The notes under the pieces were generated by a model that saw nothing but the letters and a program-made list of their open reading frames with translations, was not told the DNA's origin and did not search any database. Shown piece after piece: positions 46,651 to 58,670 of a stretch of DNA of 64,000 nt. The position numbers and the translations under genes are program-made. This DNA is from Tiliqua scincoides (taxonomy: Eukaryota; Chordata; Lepidosauria; Squamata; Scincidae): NCBI RefSeq assembly GCF_035046505.1, contig NC_089822.1, positions 78,270,159-78,334,158 of the forward strand, in the 5' to 3' direction. Every line of letters begins with the position of its first letter. Within the stretch, counting starts at the first letter, position 1.

Positions 46651-48640
46651 AATAATTATTCCAAAGAAACAGAATAAATAGGCAGATTGCTCTGTTTTAG
46701 GACCAACTCAAGAACAATTAGCCAAGAACTGGGTGACACTGCTGCTCCCTTTTTTTTTTTTTTTTTTCCCATGACTACTGCTAGATCTACATTCTCACAC
46801 CCAGCCAGCCTGGACGCATAGTAAAATTCACATTTTCTGGGGCTTCTTGTTTGTTTGTTTGTTTGTTTGTTTAAAGCCAACAAAAAGGGGACTAAGCCCT
46901 TCATACTGCCCTTGCTGAAGATCTCAAAAAGTAGCCCCTGGCCCCACTACAATATAGGGAGAAACATTCTCTAACATGCTGTGATGCTCAAGGGTTCCGC
47001 AGAGGCACTGCACTTGGAAGTTTTTGCGCGGATGTGAACTTTATAACATGTGCATTGCAACAATGAAGGAGGAGTTCAGAAAGGGGAAAAAAATCTTTCA
47101 GGAAGGAAAAAAAAGTGTTATCACGCCAACTTACCATCCACCAAGTCCTGGCTGACATGTCATAACATAGCTGCCATTTTATGGAGCTGTCCGACGCTTT
47201 CCCTGCCATTACGCTGTCAGCAACCTTCATCTGATGCAGCTCAATGGAAGATAAGACACCTAATCAAGAAAACATCAGCAGTGGCTTGCTGGGCTACATG
47301 TAGGCCAATCCTTATCACACTGCATCATGGGAAAAGCTCCTTTATTAGCAAGAACTCCAACCTCACAGATATAAAGACAAGGATCAGGTTTTGAGTTTGT
47401 GGTTAGGGTGCGTGTGTGTCTGAAGGGATTGGTGCAACCAGCTCACATTCTTTGTGTATCATGTGTACAAGAGTTAAGTATTTTGCAAGTGGGCGGCAAA
47501 ATGCTTTGCTGGGCTATGCAGGCTAAAGTTTATTTGCATTCTTCTCTGTTGTATATTGTTTGACATGCTCCACGGTTAGCTTTGAGACCAGAAGAAATTG
47601 GGGGGTGGTGGTATAATTGCTGGGAATTAATATCACCCCCAACAAAGAGTAACAGTTTCATTTACAATTGGAGCACAGTTCAAATGTCACTGCTTACGTT
47701 CATATACACATGCTAGTGCAGACACATGAACAAACATACACACAAACCGGAACTCACAGGTAGCAGCTGCAGATGAGATTGCCAAAGGCTACAAGCCCTA
47801 TTAACATGCGGGACATATGGAAACAGTTTAACTCTTTGCCATCATTGTTTATTAACAAGAAGCCAGCAGATCGGAATGATATAAATCTGCATAAAGACTG
47901 GAGGTGGGGCTAATATATCAAGTCTGGGAAGGGGCAGGGTGGAGGCAAACCATACAGAGTCCATACACATTTCCTTCGCATGGGTTCTGAACTTCTGATG
48001 ATAAAACTGGATCATCTTCATCCTAAACATGTGACATCTGATGAAAGATACAGTGGAGGAAAGGAAATCCCCCCCCCATTTATACATAATTCTCTGTTAA
48101 CTTCCAGGTTTTAATCTGAGCCAGAGCTCAAATTTTGAACTTTTTTTCAGGGTCAGTGAGGTTAAAGTACAGAGTGTTTCTGAACCTGTGCAGACTACCA
48201 CTGATTAACCATTGTCACCATCACCCCATGTGATTAGAAGGTATGTTTTTTCCTAGGAGGTAAAGAATATGGTTTCTAGGCTGGCTTGAGCCTTGAACAT
48301 TCTGCTTCTGTTTATTAACCTGATATCATTTCTCATAACCTATCGAATGTTCTTTTCACTCAAGGAAAAAATAGAAATTGTCCAATGAGCAAATTGTAAA
48401 AAAAGCTGCTTTAGCTTCCTATTATATGTGCCAGACAGAAAACAGAGCTTTGCTGTCTTGGCCCATCCACATTACTAGCTGAAAGAGAATAAATTAAGCA
48501 AAATATGCAAATCGACTGGAGAATTCTGGCTTGGTTTTAAATGAAGAGTATAGACAGACTTGACTGAATTATGTTTTTCACGAGAGGATTTGTCAGCTAC
48601 ACTGTAGTATAAATTATGTTATGCGGAAATACCCAGAAAA
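46651..48640. other. mostly unique sequence with simple repeats
   Basis: T18 run at 46750-46767 and (GTTT)n at 46849-46872. The part at 48290-48560 is again AT-rich, with an octamer-like ATATGCAAAT. No genes seen. Confidence 0.4.
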
Positions 48641-48652
48641 AGGAGGACAGGA

Positions 48653-48836
48653 AGGTGCCTTATACAGAGTCATACCATTAGTCCATCTGTTTCAGTAACA
48701 TCTACACTGACTGGCAGCAACTCTCCAGGGGTCAAACAGGGATCTTTCATTAACCCTATCTGGAGATGCCAGGGCTTCAACCTGGGACCTTCTGCATAGA
48801 AAGCATGTGCTCCACCACTGAGCTATAGGCTCATCC
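48653..48836 (-). mobile_element. tRNA-derived SINE
   Basis: The minus strand starts GGATGAGCCTATAGCTCAGT, with A box TAGCTCAGTGG and B box GGTTGAAGCCC at tRNA-like spacing (tRNA-Ala-like). The body has CCCTGGCATCTCCAGATAGG and GGAGAGTTGCTGCCAGTCAG and ends ACTCTGTATAAGGCACCTT. This is a widespread reptile SINE; the 3' tail after AAGGCACC is lost or decayed. Confidence 0.85.
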
Positions 48837-49740
48837 AACAAGTGCATTCTGAAAGATAAGAACTCGGGAAGACATCAAATTCTAATTCAGTCATCACCTG
48901 GAGTCAGACCCAAATCCTGGTTGTATACGCATGCTCCACTTTCCTTTTGTGCCCAAAGAGAGAATTGATTCTGCTTCCAATTCTAGTTTAGAATAAGCCA
49001 GGATCTGTCATGACATCCAGACCAGGCAATCCTGATGTTTTCTAGTCCAAGTTTCCAAATATGCCAAAATCTGAAGCTGGAATGGTACAAGGGTCACCCA
49101 GTTTGGACAACATGACAGATCTTGCCTTCTTCTAAGTCAGAATCAGAAGGAGACTCCTTTCTTCCCCTGCGCACAAATGGGAGGGAGGAACACATGCACC
49201 AAAGACTCAACAATATTGTGTGAAACCAAATCCAGTCCTGTCTGAACTGGATTCAAGAGTGCATTCTAGGCAGAACAAATAAAAAGTTGAATAAGCAACT
49301 TGGCAGGCAGAAAATGACCCTTCATGTGTCATATAGTTATTTTGTGGGGTATACCACCTACCCAGGCTAAAAAGAAAAATAATGGTGACTGACAAGAGCC
49401 ATTGGCCAAGATCACTATCTAGGCTAATTTTTAAAAAAGAAAAGATAAAATCACAATGACAATTATCAGCACCTCAAGCACTGATAAAGCTGTACTGCCT
49501 CAGAAGTATGGCAAAAAAAAAAAGTTGCTTTCTTTTTCCTTTGAAGTCTCTGCCACCACCAGCCCAGGAGGCAACTAATTTTTTTGGCAGATGAGTAAAT
49601 TTCGGCCACCGGGAGGGGGAGGCCTTAATAACAAGGAACTTTTATATTAACTGTGCACAAGAATATAAAAGATCGATAGGAATTTGCACATATCGTGATA
49701 GTAATGTTTGCATGCACACCCCTAGATAACTAATCTTTAA

Positions 49741-49830
49741 TTGCAGTCCTATGCACACTTACCTGGGAGTAAGCCCCATCAAACATAGTAGGACTTAGTT
49801 TCAAGTAAACATGCACAGGATGGGACTGTT
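49741..49830. repeat. short palindromic repeat, good copy
   Basis: GCAGTCCTATGCACACTTAC, CTGGGAGTAAGCCCCATCAA, then GTAGGACTTAGTTTCAAG and AAACATGCACAGGATGGGAC. Flanked by TAA on the left. Confidence 0.75.
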
Positions 49831-50250
49831 CTGCTGGTAGCTTCTGCCAGCACAAAGTCAAAAAATTCTGTGGAACACCAGCCCACAGAACCTCAGCCTT
49901 CCTGCTATGGACTTGAAATTGTCCCACTATGTTTGGGAGTTGGGAGTGGCCAGGGCTGAAAGGAGGGTGGATCTCAGCAGCAGTCACATGCACACAGGAT
50001 CTCATGCTTCCCGACTGGCCCAGACTAGCTCCCAGAGTCGCCTGCAAAAGAACTAGTGTAGGTCTACAAAGACCCACTGGGAACCAGGCTGCCTACTAAG
50101 TATTTTTTACTAGGTAAGTAAAAAATCTCTCTACTTATCTCTTATCTGGACCATAGGATGCAGCACAGGCTGCAATGGCTGCATTGCATGCCACTCCCAA
50201 GTTCTAGGGGCCAACGTAGTTGCTAAAGAACATGGTTGGATAAAAAGAGG
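49831..50250. mobile_element. Harbinger-like fragment
   Basis: CTGCTGGTAGCTTCTGCCAG, GGTAAGTAAAAAATC and a GCTGCATTGCATGCC segment match the GC-rich family; the terminal GCCCAATCC is not visible. Confidence 0.35.
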
Positions 50251-51828
50251 CATAAGGAGAATTCTGTGCACAGAACTCTGTAACTGTGCAAAGGGGATTT
50301 TTTTTCCTTCCCTTGGCTACTCCACCAAAAGTTGGTCCTGAGAGCTGGAGGCTAAAGCAGTTGGTGGGAATCTATGGAAATTATAGGGGCACCTTTGACA
50401 TTGTGGGACCTTGGAAAGAGTGTTAAAGACTTCCACTGATGCTCTGGTGGTCCTGGCTGCCCTGGGACCATGGCATAAACATCCCCCAACTGGAAGTAAT
50501 TCCGGTGATGTCATCACATCACCACGGTTACCCAGCATCTCCGGCGGAGTGGCATCCCTTCCTGGGGGGACACTTCACAGGACCTCCAGGCAGCCCTGGA
50601 ACTGGCCTGGCTGGCTGTAGTGAGGGCGGCAGCCATGTTGCATCCTAGCCGCCTGGCCAGCTGATCTGGGACGAAGGCACCAGCCATGTCACAGGCTGTG
50701 ACCCTGCCAGGCTGACCCTGCCAGAGGAGCCTGCCACAGCCTGCGAGAGGAGGGCCAGGCTGGTGATCACACCAGAGGGATTCTGGGGCAGCTTCCAGCC
50801 TAGCGTCAGAGGCTGATGGCCTCTCTGCTAGGTGGCCAGCAGTACAGGGGCTAGCGGGGTGGCTAGTCCCATGCCTTGGCCATATAGGGGCAACTATAGA
50901 GATACAGGAGATACAGGGATTGATCGCAGGCAGACCAGAGTCACTTTTTTTTATAAAAAGGGGATAGAGGTAGGTGGTTCTAACCCTTAAAAAAAAAGGC
51001 AAAAAAGTGGGCACTACCACTTCTGATGCAAGAGGTATTTAGGTCTGTCTCTGTATCATTATCCCTGAGCATCATCCCAGATCCAACAGCATGAATATTC
51101 ATGTAGTATACCACTTTGATGGAGGATTGTATTGTCATATCATCATCACAAGAATACTTTGCTGACTTCTCCGCCTTGATTCTTTTTTTTTTTTAACAAA
51201 ACCCAAACTATAACCTGGAACCCACTTTTAAATAGTTGCATTTGTACTGCCATTCTTTTGATATTGTGGGTTGTCCGTTACAACGCCCAAATGCTTTTTT
51301 CAATTACAAGGTCTGCTTGCAGGGGGGAGCAACTATTTCTTCTAGCTTCTTGGAAAAAGCAGAGGATGGTTTGGCAGGCAACCATCCACTTCAGTCAGAT
51401 AGAAAAAAAACATGAGGCAGGTGTGAATAGATAACTACCCCAAACACTCTTCCTCATTTTTTAAAATTATTATTATTATTTTTAAAGGAAAGGAAAAAGA
51501 AAGGGTGGGAACGCAATGCTGATAAAGAGAACCTTACCATGGAGTGGGGGAAGGAACTCTCATTCACTTTTGCTTTCAAAACCCAGTACTGTATAGTCTT
51601 CTCAAGGCAAATGTTTTGGACTGCACAACTCAGTATGGTAGGAACTTGATACCACCACGACCCTCTGTTTCAAAGGCTCCCGGAGCTAGGAGAAATGTAG
51701 CTAAGCTCTAATTATATTGTAACATGCTCTCTACATCTGCAAGCAGTGAAAAGACCAGGGGTAGCACTACAGGGCAAGTTTACTATTGATGAGCAAGCAC
51801 TGGACTTTGCAATCTGATTTATATAATA
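50251..51828. other. GC-rich patch and unique sequence
   Basis: 50400-50960 is GC-rich with an open 168-codon minus frame that lacks recognisable domains. It may be transposon-derived. The remainder is AT-rich unique DNA. Confidence 0.3.
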
Positions 51829-52170
51829 ATAATAATATACAGTATTTATATACCGCCTTTCTTGGTCTTTATTCAAGACTTTATTCAAGGCGGTTTACAT
51901 AGGCAGGCTTATTAAATCCACGCAGGGATTTTTACAAATTGAAAGAAGGTTCTTTCTTTCAAGAACCACTACATTCAAGGTGTTACGCTCCGATCTGGTT
52001 TGACATTCTGGCCTCCATCCTCCCACGCTCCAAGCAGATGGAACAGCTCAGCTGCAGCTTGTCAGCTGCTTCAAGGTCGCACGGTGCCGGTGGCCTCGAA
52101 CTGGCGACCTTGTGGATGTTAATCTTCAGGCAAATGGAGGCTCTACCCTCTAGACCAGACCTCCTGCCCT
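51829..52170 (-). mobile_element. tRNA-derived SINE with L2-type tail
   Basis: On the minus strand: A box TGGTCTAGAGG, B box AGTTCGAGGCC, a body with CACCGTGCGACCTTGAAGCA, and the tail GCCTATGTAAACCGCCTTGA..AAGGCGGTATATAAATA. The CCGCCTT/AAGGCGG stem is the same as in the L2 just downstream (53360-53395). The loop holds a duplicated TTGAATAAAG. An (ATA)n tail closes it. Confidence 0.85.
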
Positions 52171-52273
52171 GTATATTTGTATATTTACAACTATATTGTA
52201 TATTATACAATTATACATATTATATTATATTATACAACTATATTATATAGTTGTATATTTACAACTATATAAG

Positions 52274-53453
52274 TTTGGGTTTGGGGTGCTGCAGGGTACC
52301 ATCTTATCCCCCATGCTTTTTAACATCTACATGAAGCCGCTGGGAGAGGTCATCCGGGGGTTTGGAGTGGGTTGCCACCAGTACGCTGATGACACCCAGC
52401 TTTATCTCTCCTTTCTCCCTGATTCTGAGGAGGCGGTTGGGGTCCTGGATCGCTGTCTGGAGGCGTTTAGGGACTGGATGTGGGTGAACAAGCTGAAATT
52501 AAATCCGGATAAGACAGAGGTGCTCTTGGTTCGGAAATCCACAGCTCAGGTGCTGGACTATCGTCCTGCTCTGAATGGGGTTGCACTCCCTCTGAAGGAG
52601 CAGGTCCGCAGCTTGGGGGTTCTCCTGGATCCACAGCTGCTCCTGGAGTCCCAGGTGGCGGTGGTGGCCAGGGGAGCCTTTGCTCAGCTTCGGCTGATTC
52701 GCCAGCTGCGACCGTACCTGAGTGGTGCGAACCTGGCTACAGTAACCCATGCCCTAGTGACATCTAGATTAGATTATTGCAATGCGCTCTACATGGGGCT
52801 GCCTTTGAAGACGGTCCAGAAATTACAACTTGCACAGAACGCGGCTGCTCGTGTGGTTGTTGGGGCACGTCGGTTTGACTTTGTTGAGCCGTTGCTCTGG
52901 CGGCTACACTGGTTGCCAGTTCTGTTCCGGGCCCAATTCAAGGTGCTAGTTTTGACTTTTAAAGCGCTTTACGGCTCGGGTCCGGGGTATTTGAGGGACC
53001 ACCTCCTTCCTTACAATCTGGCCCGTGCTCTTAGATCTTCTGGGGGGGCCCTTTTGACTGTGCCGCCACTAAGAGATGTGAGAGGGGTGGCGGCCAGGAA
53101 GAGGGCCTTCTCGGTGGTGGCCCCCAAACTGTGGAATACCCTCCCCTTAGAACTGAGAACTGAGAACTGCTCCCTTGTTGCTAACGTTTCGGTGTGGACT
53201 GAAGACCTTTTTATTTCAAAAAGCTTTTAATTGTTGACAGGCTGGCTGGCATTCTTGCTTTTTATATGAAAATCCACGGGGTTTGTTTTGTTTTTAGCTT
53301 TTTAATCATTGTAAACTGTTTTTAACTGTTTTTCATGTTGTATTTTTAAATTGTTGTTAGCCGCCTTGTGTGCCCGTTGGGCAAAAAGGCGGGGTACAAA
53401 TTAATAAAATAATAAAATAATAAAATAATAAAATAATAATAATAATAATAATA
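52274..53453 (+). mobile_element. L2-clade LINE, 5'-truncated, open reading frame tail
   Basis: An uninterrupted frame runs from the truncation point to the stop at 53230, about 319 codons of L2-type protein. It starts in the RT domain with LQGTILSPMLFNIYMKPLGE, has the catalytic YADD box (HQYADDTQLYLSF), then KTEVLLV, RSLGVLLD, TSRLDYCNALYMGLPLK, LHWLPV, FKVLVLTFKALYG and the tail LWNTLPLELRTE. The endonuclease and N-terminal RT are missing. The 3' UTR ends with GCCGCCTTGTGTGCCCGTTG, AAAAAGGCGGGGTACAAATT and an (AATAAAAT)n-like array to 53453. An AT-rich 52190-52265 spacer separates it from the SINE. An open frame suggests fairly recent insertion. Confidence 0.93.
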
Positions 53454-54469
53454 AGCAATTTAATTAATATTTGCATCTCATTTTCATATTAGAAATAATC
53501 GCAACAGTAAAAATAGAGCCTCTTAGAATCAAGAAGACTCCGAAAAGCAGACAGCAAAATTGTTGACCCTGTCTCAGACCCTGTGTCAGGTGACAGTGAG
53601 AACTCCCTGGAACCCACCAAGCCTTCCCTTCAGTTTTGGTTCTCCGGTAACACCCCTGACTGCTAGCTTTCCAGTTCTCTTACCCACAGGAAAATCAGCA
53701 CATCACATCAGGGTTCTTTAGAACAGCATTAGGCAAACATTTTTTTCCCCCTCAAATGTGCACTGATAGTGGCAGATGTCATGTAGTTGTGAAAAGTTGT
53801 GAAGGCATGCTTAATTTTACTGTCTGGGCAGCAAACTATTGCACTTTTCACAACTTTAAACAGTCCTTGCTCATTGAAGACATGGTGGCATTAAACAGGG
53901 TTAGTGACAAGGGTCAGTATCAGCAGCTTCAATTGGCAAGTGAAGGCCCACAGCCCTACCTGTTCCAAGGACACTATCTCTGCTCTGCTCCTTCTATCTC
54001 TTCTTGTTCAATGATCCTTTTGAAGTGCGCAGTCAGTGACAAAGATGACAAGAGGAGGAGTAGCCTCCATTTACCTCTCTCTCTTCTCTAACATAAATTG
54101 TGGATCTGGACAGCAGCACTGACTATGGCAGAGAGGAAGAGGCTCAAGTCAGGAGGGGAGTCCACTGAAAACATTGTACATAAGCAACATCACCCCCAAA
54201 ATTGGAGCCGGCACTGATATTAGACTCTCTTGTACAACAGATCCCTTTTAGGTAGACACCCTATGGTACTAATCCAAATGACTAGGGAAAACGCATTTGC
54301 TATAAGCAGCTATTTGTCACTGGGGGAGGTTTGAAGGAGTACCTTTGGGTCATTGTAAACTATACAGGACCGGATTGGGCTGTCCATTGTTTTTTATATT
54401 AATTCCCAATGTAATACAGCAGATCACTTGCCAATTGAAGGTACAAAATATTAACGGACTGTCCTTTGT
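53454..54469. other. unique sequence, no recognised feature
   Basis: No repeat ends or recognised frames. Confidence 0.35.
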
Positions 54470-54529
54470 AGTAATAAACTGGATTATATGCAGTGTTTAA
54501 TAATAATCCAGTAATAAACTGGATTATAT
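54470..54529 (+). repeat. 20-bp direct repeat, period 40
   Basis: AGTAATAAACTGGATTATAT occurs at 54470-54489 and exactly again at 54510-54529. Confidence 0.95.
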
Positions 54530-54537
54530 TATATGTT

Positions 54538-54584
54538 TTCAGTTATCTGAAAACAAAGTATTTCTTTGTTTTCAGATAACTGAA
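54538..54584. repeat. perfect 21-bp inverted repeat (hairpin)
   Basis: Arms 54538-54558 and 54564-54584 are exact reverse complements (outer TTCAGTTATC / GATAACTGAA, inner CAAAG / CTTTG) around the 5-base loop TATTT. Adjacent to the 20-bp direct repeat. Confidence 0.95.
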
Positions 54585-55279
54585 GCCTGACAGATGTTTG
54601 TTAAAAACAGTTGGAATGCAGCGTATATTCTCCTTTCTAAGGCAATAATTAAAACAGGATAATATAACATAATTTCAGCTTGGAAACTTCAACACTAAAA
54701 TACTTCATGTTATAGAATTGCTGAAGTGCAAGTTACACCTGATCACAGTTCATGTCACAATGCACTCAGATTCTACACTTGTGTGTCAACATTAACATTA
54801 AAATACCTGTAATAAAGATGTTCAACACTTTCAGTTGGAGTGTTGCCAAACACATGCACAATCTGCAATCAAAAGAAGAAAAAAGGGAGGTGGAGCATTC
54901 ACATTTGAAATTCCATTTACCTGTAGACTGTGGGCCAGTTCACCATCAATGTTCCAATCTTCCAAACAATGACAGAGGAGATTTGGAACATGCCACAGGC
55001 TCCCACACTATCGCCACCCCTCCCCTCATATGCTCAGAATCAGTTGGTGACTTCCCGGTTTGGGCAGACTATAGATTCCTGTTATGTGCAAATGTTGTTT
55101 CAACAAATTTTGGCTACTCCATACCAGGACATAACTGGTTGCTAATCCATATATACATAAATTTAAACTGGTTTCTAAACCTGGCTAGAAAAGCTAAACC
55201 ACATTCCTATTCAGATTTAATGACAAATTATGGAAGCAATTAATGGAATCTGAAAATACAAGAGGAGTAGAGGAGGTAA
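54585..55279. other. unique AT-rich sequence
   Basis: A 163-codon plus frame (54752-55243) has no recognised domain and ordinary AT-rich noncoding composition. Confidence 0.35.
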
Positions 55280-55592
55280 TGTATACACAGTGGCGTCACT
55301 AGGATTCGTGTCACCCGGTGCGGGAGGCCTGCGTGTCAACCATGCAGTGGGCGGGGCAACGCCCCAGGTGGTGGGCATGGTGATGTACCATCACCCTGCC
55401 CCCATTGGTTTTTTGGCTGTACCTTTTGTTAGAACACAGATATTTCAATGTGGTTTGTTTCATTGCATTCTGCATGAAATTACACATTGATCGATATATA
55501 ACATGATGGTCTTATTCCTCCAAATTCTGATTTTAGTGATTTTGAAAACTTGTAGAGTCACACACCCTCGTCAACTTACTAACACCTTATTG

Positions 55593-55925
55593 CAGCAGTT
55601 CTCAAACTTTTAGCACTGGGACTCACTTTTTAGAATGACAATCTGTCCAGGACCCATTGGAAGTGATGTCATGGCCAGAAGTGACACCATCAAGCAAATT
55701 AAAATAAATAATGATAAATAATTAAATTAAAATAAAAGAAATAATTAAATAAGAGGGAGCCAGTCCTGTTCCACCAAGTGAATCTCCTCTGAAGTAAGTC
55801 CTATTGTGGTCAATGGGGCTAACTCACAGGAAAGTGTGGGTAGGATTGCAGCCTGTGAGCCCAATCCTATGCATGTCTACTCTGAAGTAAGTCCCATAGT
55901 GGTCAATGGCGCTTACTCTGTAGTC
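55593..55925 (+). mobile_element. nested hAT-like element plus palindromic repeat copies
   Basis: Left end CAGCAGTTCTCAAACTTTTA, similar to the reversed right end of 16417-16758, followed by CAGGACCCATTGG and an AT-rich stretch. At 55783-55920 two copies of the palindromic element follow: GAAGTAAGTCCTATTGTGGT and CCCAATCCTATGCATG. The right hAT end was not found. Confidence 0.55.
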
Positions 55926-56099
55926 TGCCTGCAATAACACCCCCCCAAAAAGAAACAGTAAGATTTCCAGCCCTCCCCATTGTCCAGTTTGAAGTTATTC
56001 TATTTCAGGCATATCAATACAAAGACTCTCCTGGCTTTGCAAGTGCAAAATAGAAAACTTTCCCCTTACCAGTTGAAGCCTCTTTTTTTTTGGGGGGGG

Positions 56100-56640
56100 G
56101 GGGGGAGGCTCCCTTCTGGAGCATTTGTTGTTCCATCAGATCAGGACCATTCTGGTGTCCTCACATTCCCCTTTGCCTTGCCTGACCACCAGCCAAGGCA
56201 CGCCTGCCTACTCGCGAGTAAATGCGACGTGAGGCTGCTTAGCTTTTGATAGGGCTCAATAGACTGCAGCTGGGAGGGAGGGACCACTTTCTTGGTTGTT
56301 TTGGGGGGCTGTATTCATTGGATCAGGACCATTCTGACATCCTTGGAGTCCTGCCCTGTCTGATGGACTAAGGCAAGTTCACCTACTTGCGAGTAAATGC
56401 GACCACGTGGCTTCGTTTTGGGCTCAATACACTCGCAGCTGGGAGGGATGGAACATCCTTCTTGGGTGTTTTTAGGGGGCTGCATTCATTGGATCGTGAC
56501 CATTCTGGTGTCGTTGGATTCTTCTCAGCCTGCCATTTCCAAAGGACTATGGCAAGTACACCTACTTGTGAGTAAATGCACGATACGGCTCACTTTCACT
56601 TTCCATAGGGCTCCATGCATTTTATCCTTCCAGTTTTTTG
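56100..56640 (+). repeat. three tandem ~175-bp units inside the hAT element
   Basis: The phrase TC(AG/GT)GACCATTCTG recurs at 56141, 56323 and 56494, each followed by a ~100-bp run ending with CTACTTGCGAGTAAATGCGA-type sequence. Spacings are 182 and 171. The same unit occurs in both orientations within 25111-26187. Confidence 0.8.
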
Positions 56641-56826
56641 GCCATAACTTTCGCTCTGGTTTTTTGCATTGTGTTCCGCTGGAAATTCCGTATCCAATGG
56701 TGTATGGCACGACAGGGTAACTCCTGAAGCCGCAATTTTAGCACGTCCTCCCCCCAGGGCGCATCACCCCCCAGCGCGTCACCCGGTGCGGCCCGCACCC
56801 CGCCTAGCGAAGCCACTGTGTATACA

Positions 56827-57990
56827 CCTATGACACATTCACAATCCCACAAACCATGGCACAGAGTTTTGAAATGTTACATATAGACTGTGCTAAGCCT
56901 GGATGCAGAGCCCTGCACTGGTCATAGTTCCCACCCGTGATGGTTGTGGATAGTACCACTGGCAATAAGGTTCAAGGATAGTCCAGGCCTGGTGGATGCG
57001 CTGGTTGCTGTAGCCCTCAGCCAGTGCCAGCGAGCTGAACCTTGATGCCTCCCCTGCATGTTGAGGTACCTGACACATCCCCTGCAAATTAATATTGCTT
57101 ACAGTATTAATTACAATATTGTCACTGTTTGAATGCTGTCCTGCTTATGGCAACTCCATTTTCTTTTTACACATGTTGGTTCCTCCCCGATCATCTGATT
57201 GTACCTACTGTCTACACAGATCACCTCAGTATAAAAGCGTGTTGGAAAAATGTTACTTGAAACAAGCAACACACAATGGAAAAAAAATCACCCACAATGA
57301 AAGGGCGGGTTATGAGAACTGGTCTGAATTACCATGAACAGCAATAAAAAAAGGCTTTGAGGACTGTAATATGTGGGTGTAAAAGGTCATGTATTGGCTT
57401 TCTAAAAGAATCTCGTAGGTATTTGTTTTCTAACAGATTTTCATTCATTTTAATAAGCAACTAGAGTAGTACTTTTTTGTTTGTAAGTTGACAGAATTTA
57501 GATGCCTGACTATGGAAGTCTGATTTCATAATGTTTTTGCTATAAGGGATGAACGTTTATTAGTGAATACAATTTTTTCCCCAAAGCGAAAGCATTTTCC
57601 ATTGAAAGTTGTTGGGGAGGAAAAAAAACACTACTCTGAGCTGCTTTGTTTTGTCACTTTCTGTTTGAAGTGCATTCTAAGTACAAGATGACAATTATGT
57701 AGTTTTTCAAAGTTTATGTCAAGTCACACAGAAAGGCCCTTTTTCTAGCGTAGCGATAGCCCTAACTGTCTTCCTCCGCCTCAGATTACGCCAACACAGC
57801 AACACAGGCCATCATAACATGGAGGGAAAATGCCAAACCATCCTACTTGCTGAAATATCATTTCCGTAAATACAGAGGAAATCTCAGACACAGAAGTCTA
57901 CGATTCATGATTCCAAGTAGGCTTGTGCATGGTCAACAATCCTGACAAACAATGGAAAACGTGTACAGTATTATTTGGTTACAACCATAA
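56827..57990. other. unique AT-rich sequence
   Basis: No repeats or genes that I can support. Confidence 0.35.
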
Positions 57991-58029
57991 TGAAAGAGAG
58001 GTATTAATTACACTCCTCCCCACCATGTA

Positions 58030-58670
58030 ATTAACTGTCATAAAACAATGAAAAATGACCAGTCCCTTTGTTGCAAGGCTGATAAGCAACTCAAGAACAA
58101 CTCGGTACACAGGGATGAAGGTTCACAGGCTTTTATTTGAATTGTATACAATTGGTCCAAAGTATGGACATCAACCCAATGATGTCCAGAGTTTTTATAA
58201 ATTTCTCACCTCTTTGTTTGAAAATCTAGATTTCCCATTGGCTGAAATGTGACATCAGAAATGGGGCTAACTCCTAAAAGGACATAGATAAGATACCATT
58301 TGCATTAAAGATAGAAAATAGGTGGGCAATAAGTGGGCAAAACCATTGATTGGCTCTGATTTACATACAGGTGGGATTTCACCTTAAACTTAGCCAAAAT
58401 TACACAATTTCCAAAAGTTTTCAAAAACCAGCAGGGTACCAGCAAGGGACAAGACATCATTTGTCCAGTGTTGACCCAGTGTTGAACCTTATCCATCATT
58501 TCAATTAAGATTACTTGACTAGTCTTCTCACTAGCCTCATAAAAAGAAAACACAAAAACGTTTCTTTGGCAGAACTTCAGACTCATTTCTTGGCATGTCC
58601 ATCTCGTTAGTGCGCCCTGATACTGTCCTCTTATCTTTTACACCTATTGCTTAACATAACACAGCAAAGT
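58030..58670 (-). mobile_element. possible solo LTR (fossil)
   Basis: On the minus strand a TATA-like TTTATAAAAACTC near 58200 is followed about 75 bases later by AATAAA near 58130, then a short downstream part, the layout of an LTR promoter and poly(A) unit. No internal coding region adjoins it. Borders and target repeats are uncertain, so it is only a candidate; family (retrovirus-like or other LTR) cannot be told. Confidence 0.3.

Larger units (their letters stand above)
55288..56818. mobile_element. 1.53-kb hAT-like element with perfect 8-bp target duplication
   Basis: Ends CAGTGGCGTCACTAGGATTC and GCCTAGCGAAGCCACTG, with subterminal GTCACCCGGTGCGG on both sides. Target duplication tgtataca at 55280-55287 and 56819-56826 is exact. 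The right half has three tandem ~175-bp units. A second hAT-like element (55593-~55925) is nested in the left half. No transposase domain was recognised. Confidence 0.92.

Noticed and set aside
48653-48836. A second tRNA gene
   Set aside because: A and B boxes are present but the acceptor stem does not fold and the sequence continues as a SINE body.
50514-51020. 168-codon minus-strand frame as a protein gene
   Set aside because: GC-rich patch with overlapping frames on the other strand, no recognisable domain and no start or splice context.
54752-55243. 163-codon plus frame as a gene
   Set aside because: AT-rich, no domain, no homology I can recall; length is plausible by chance in 64 kb.
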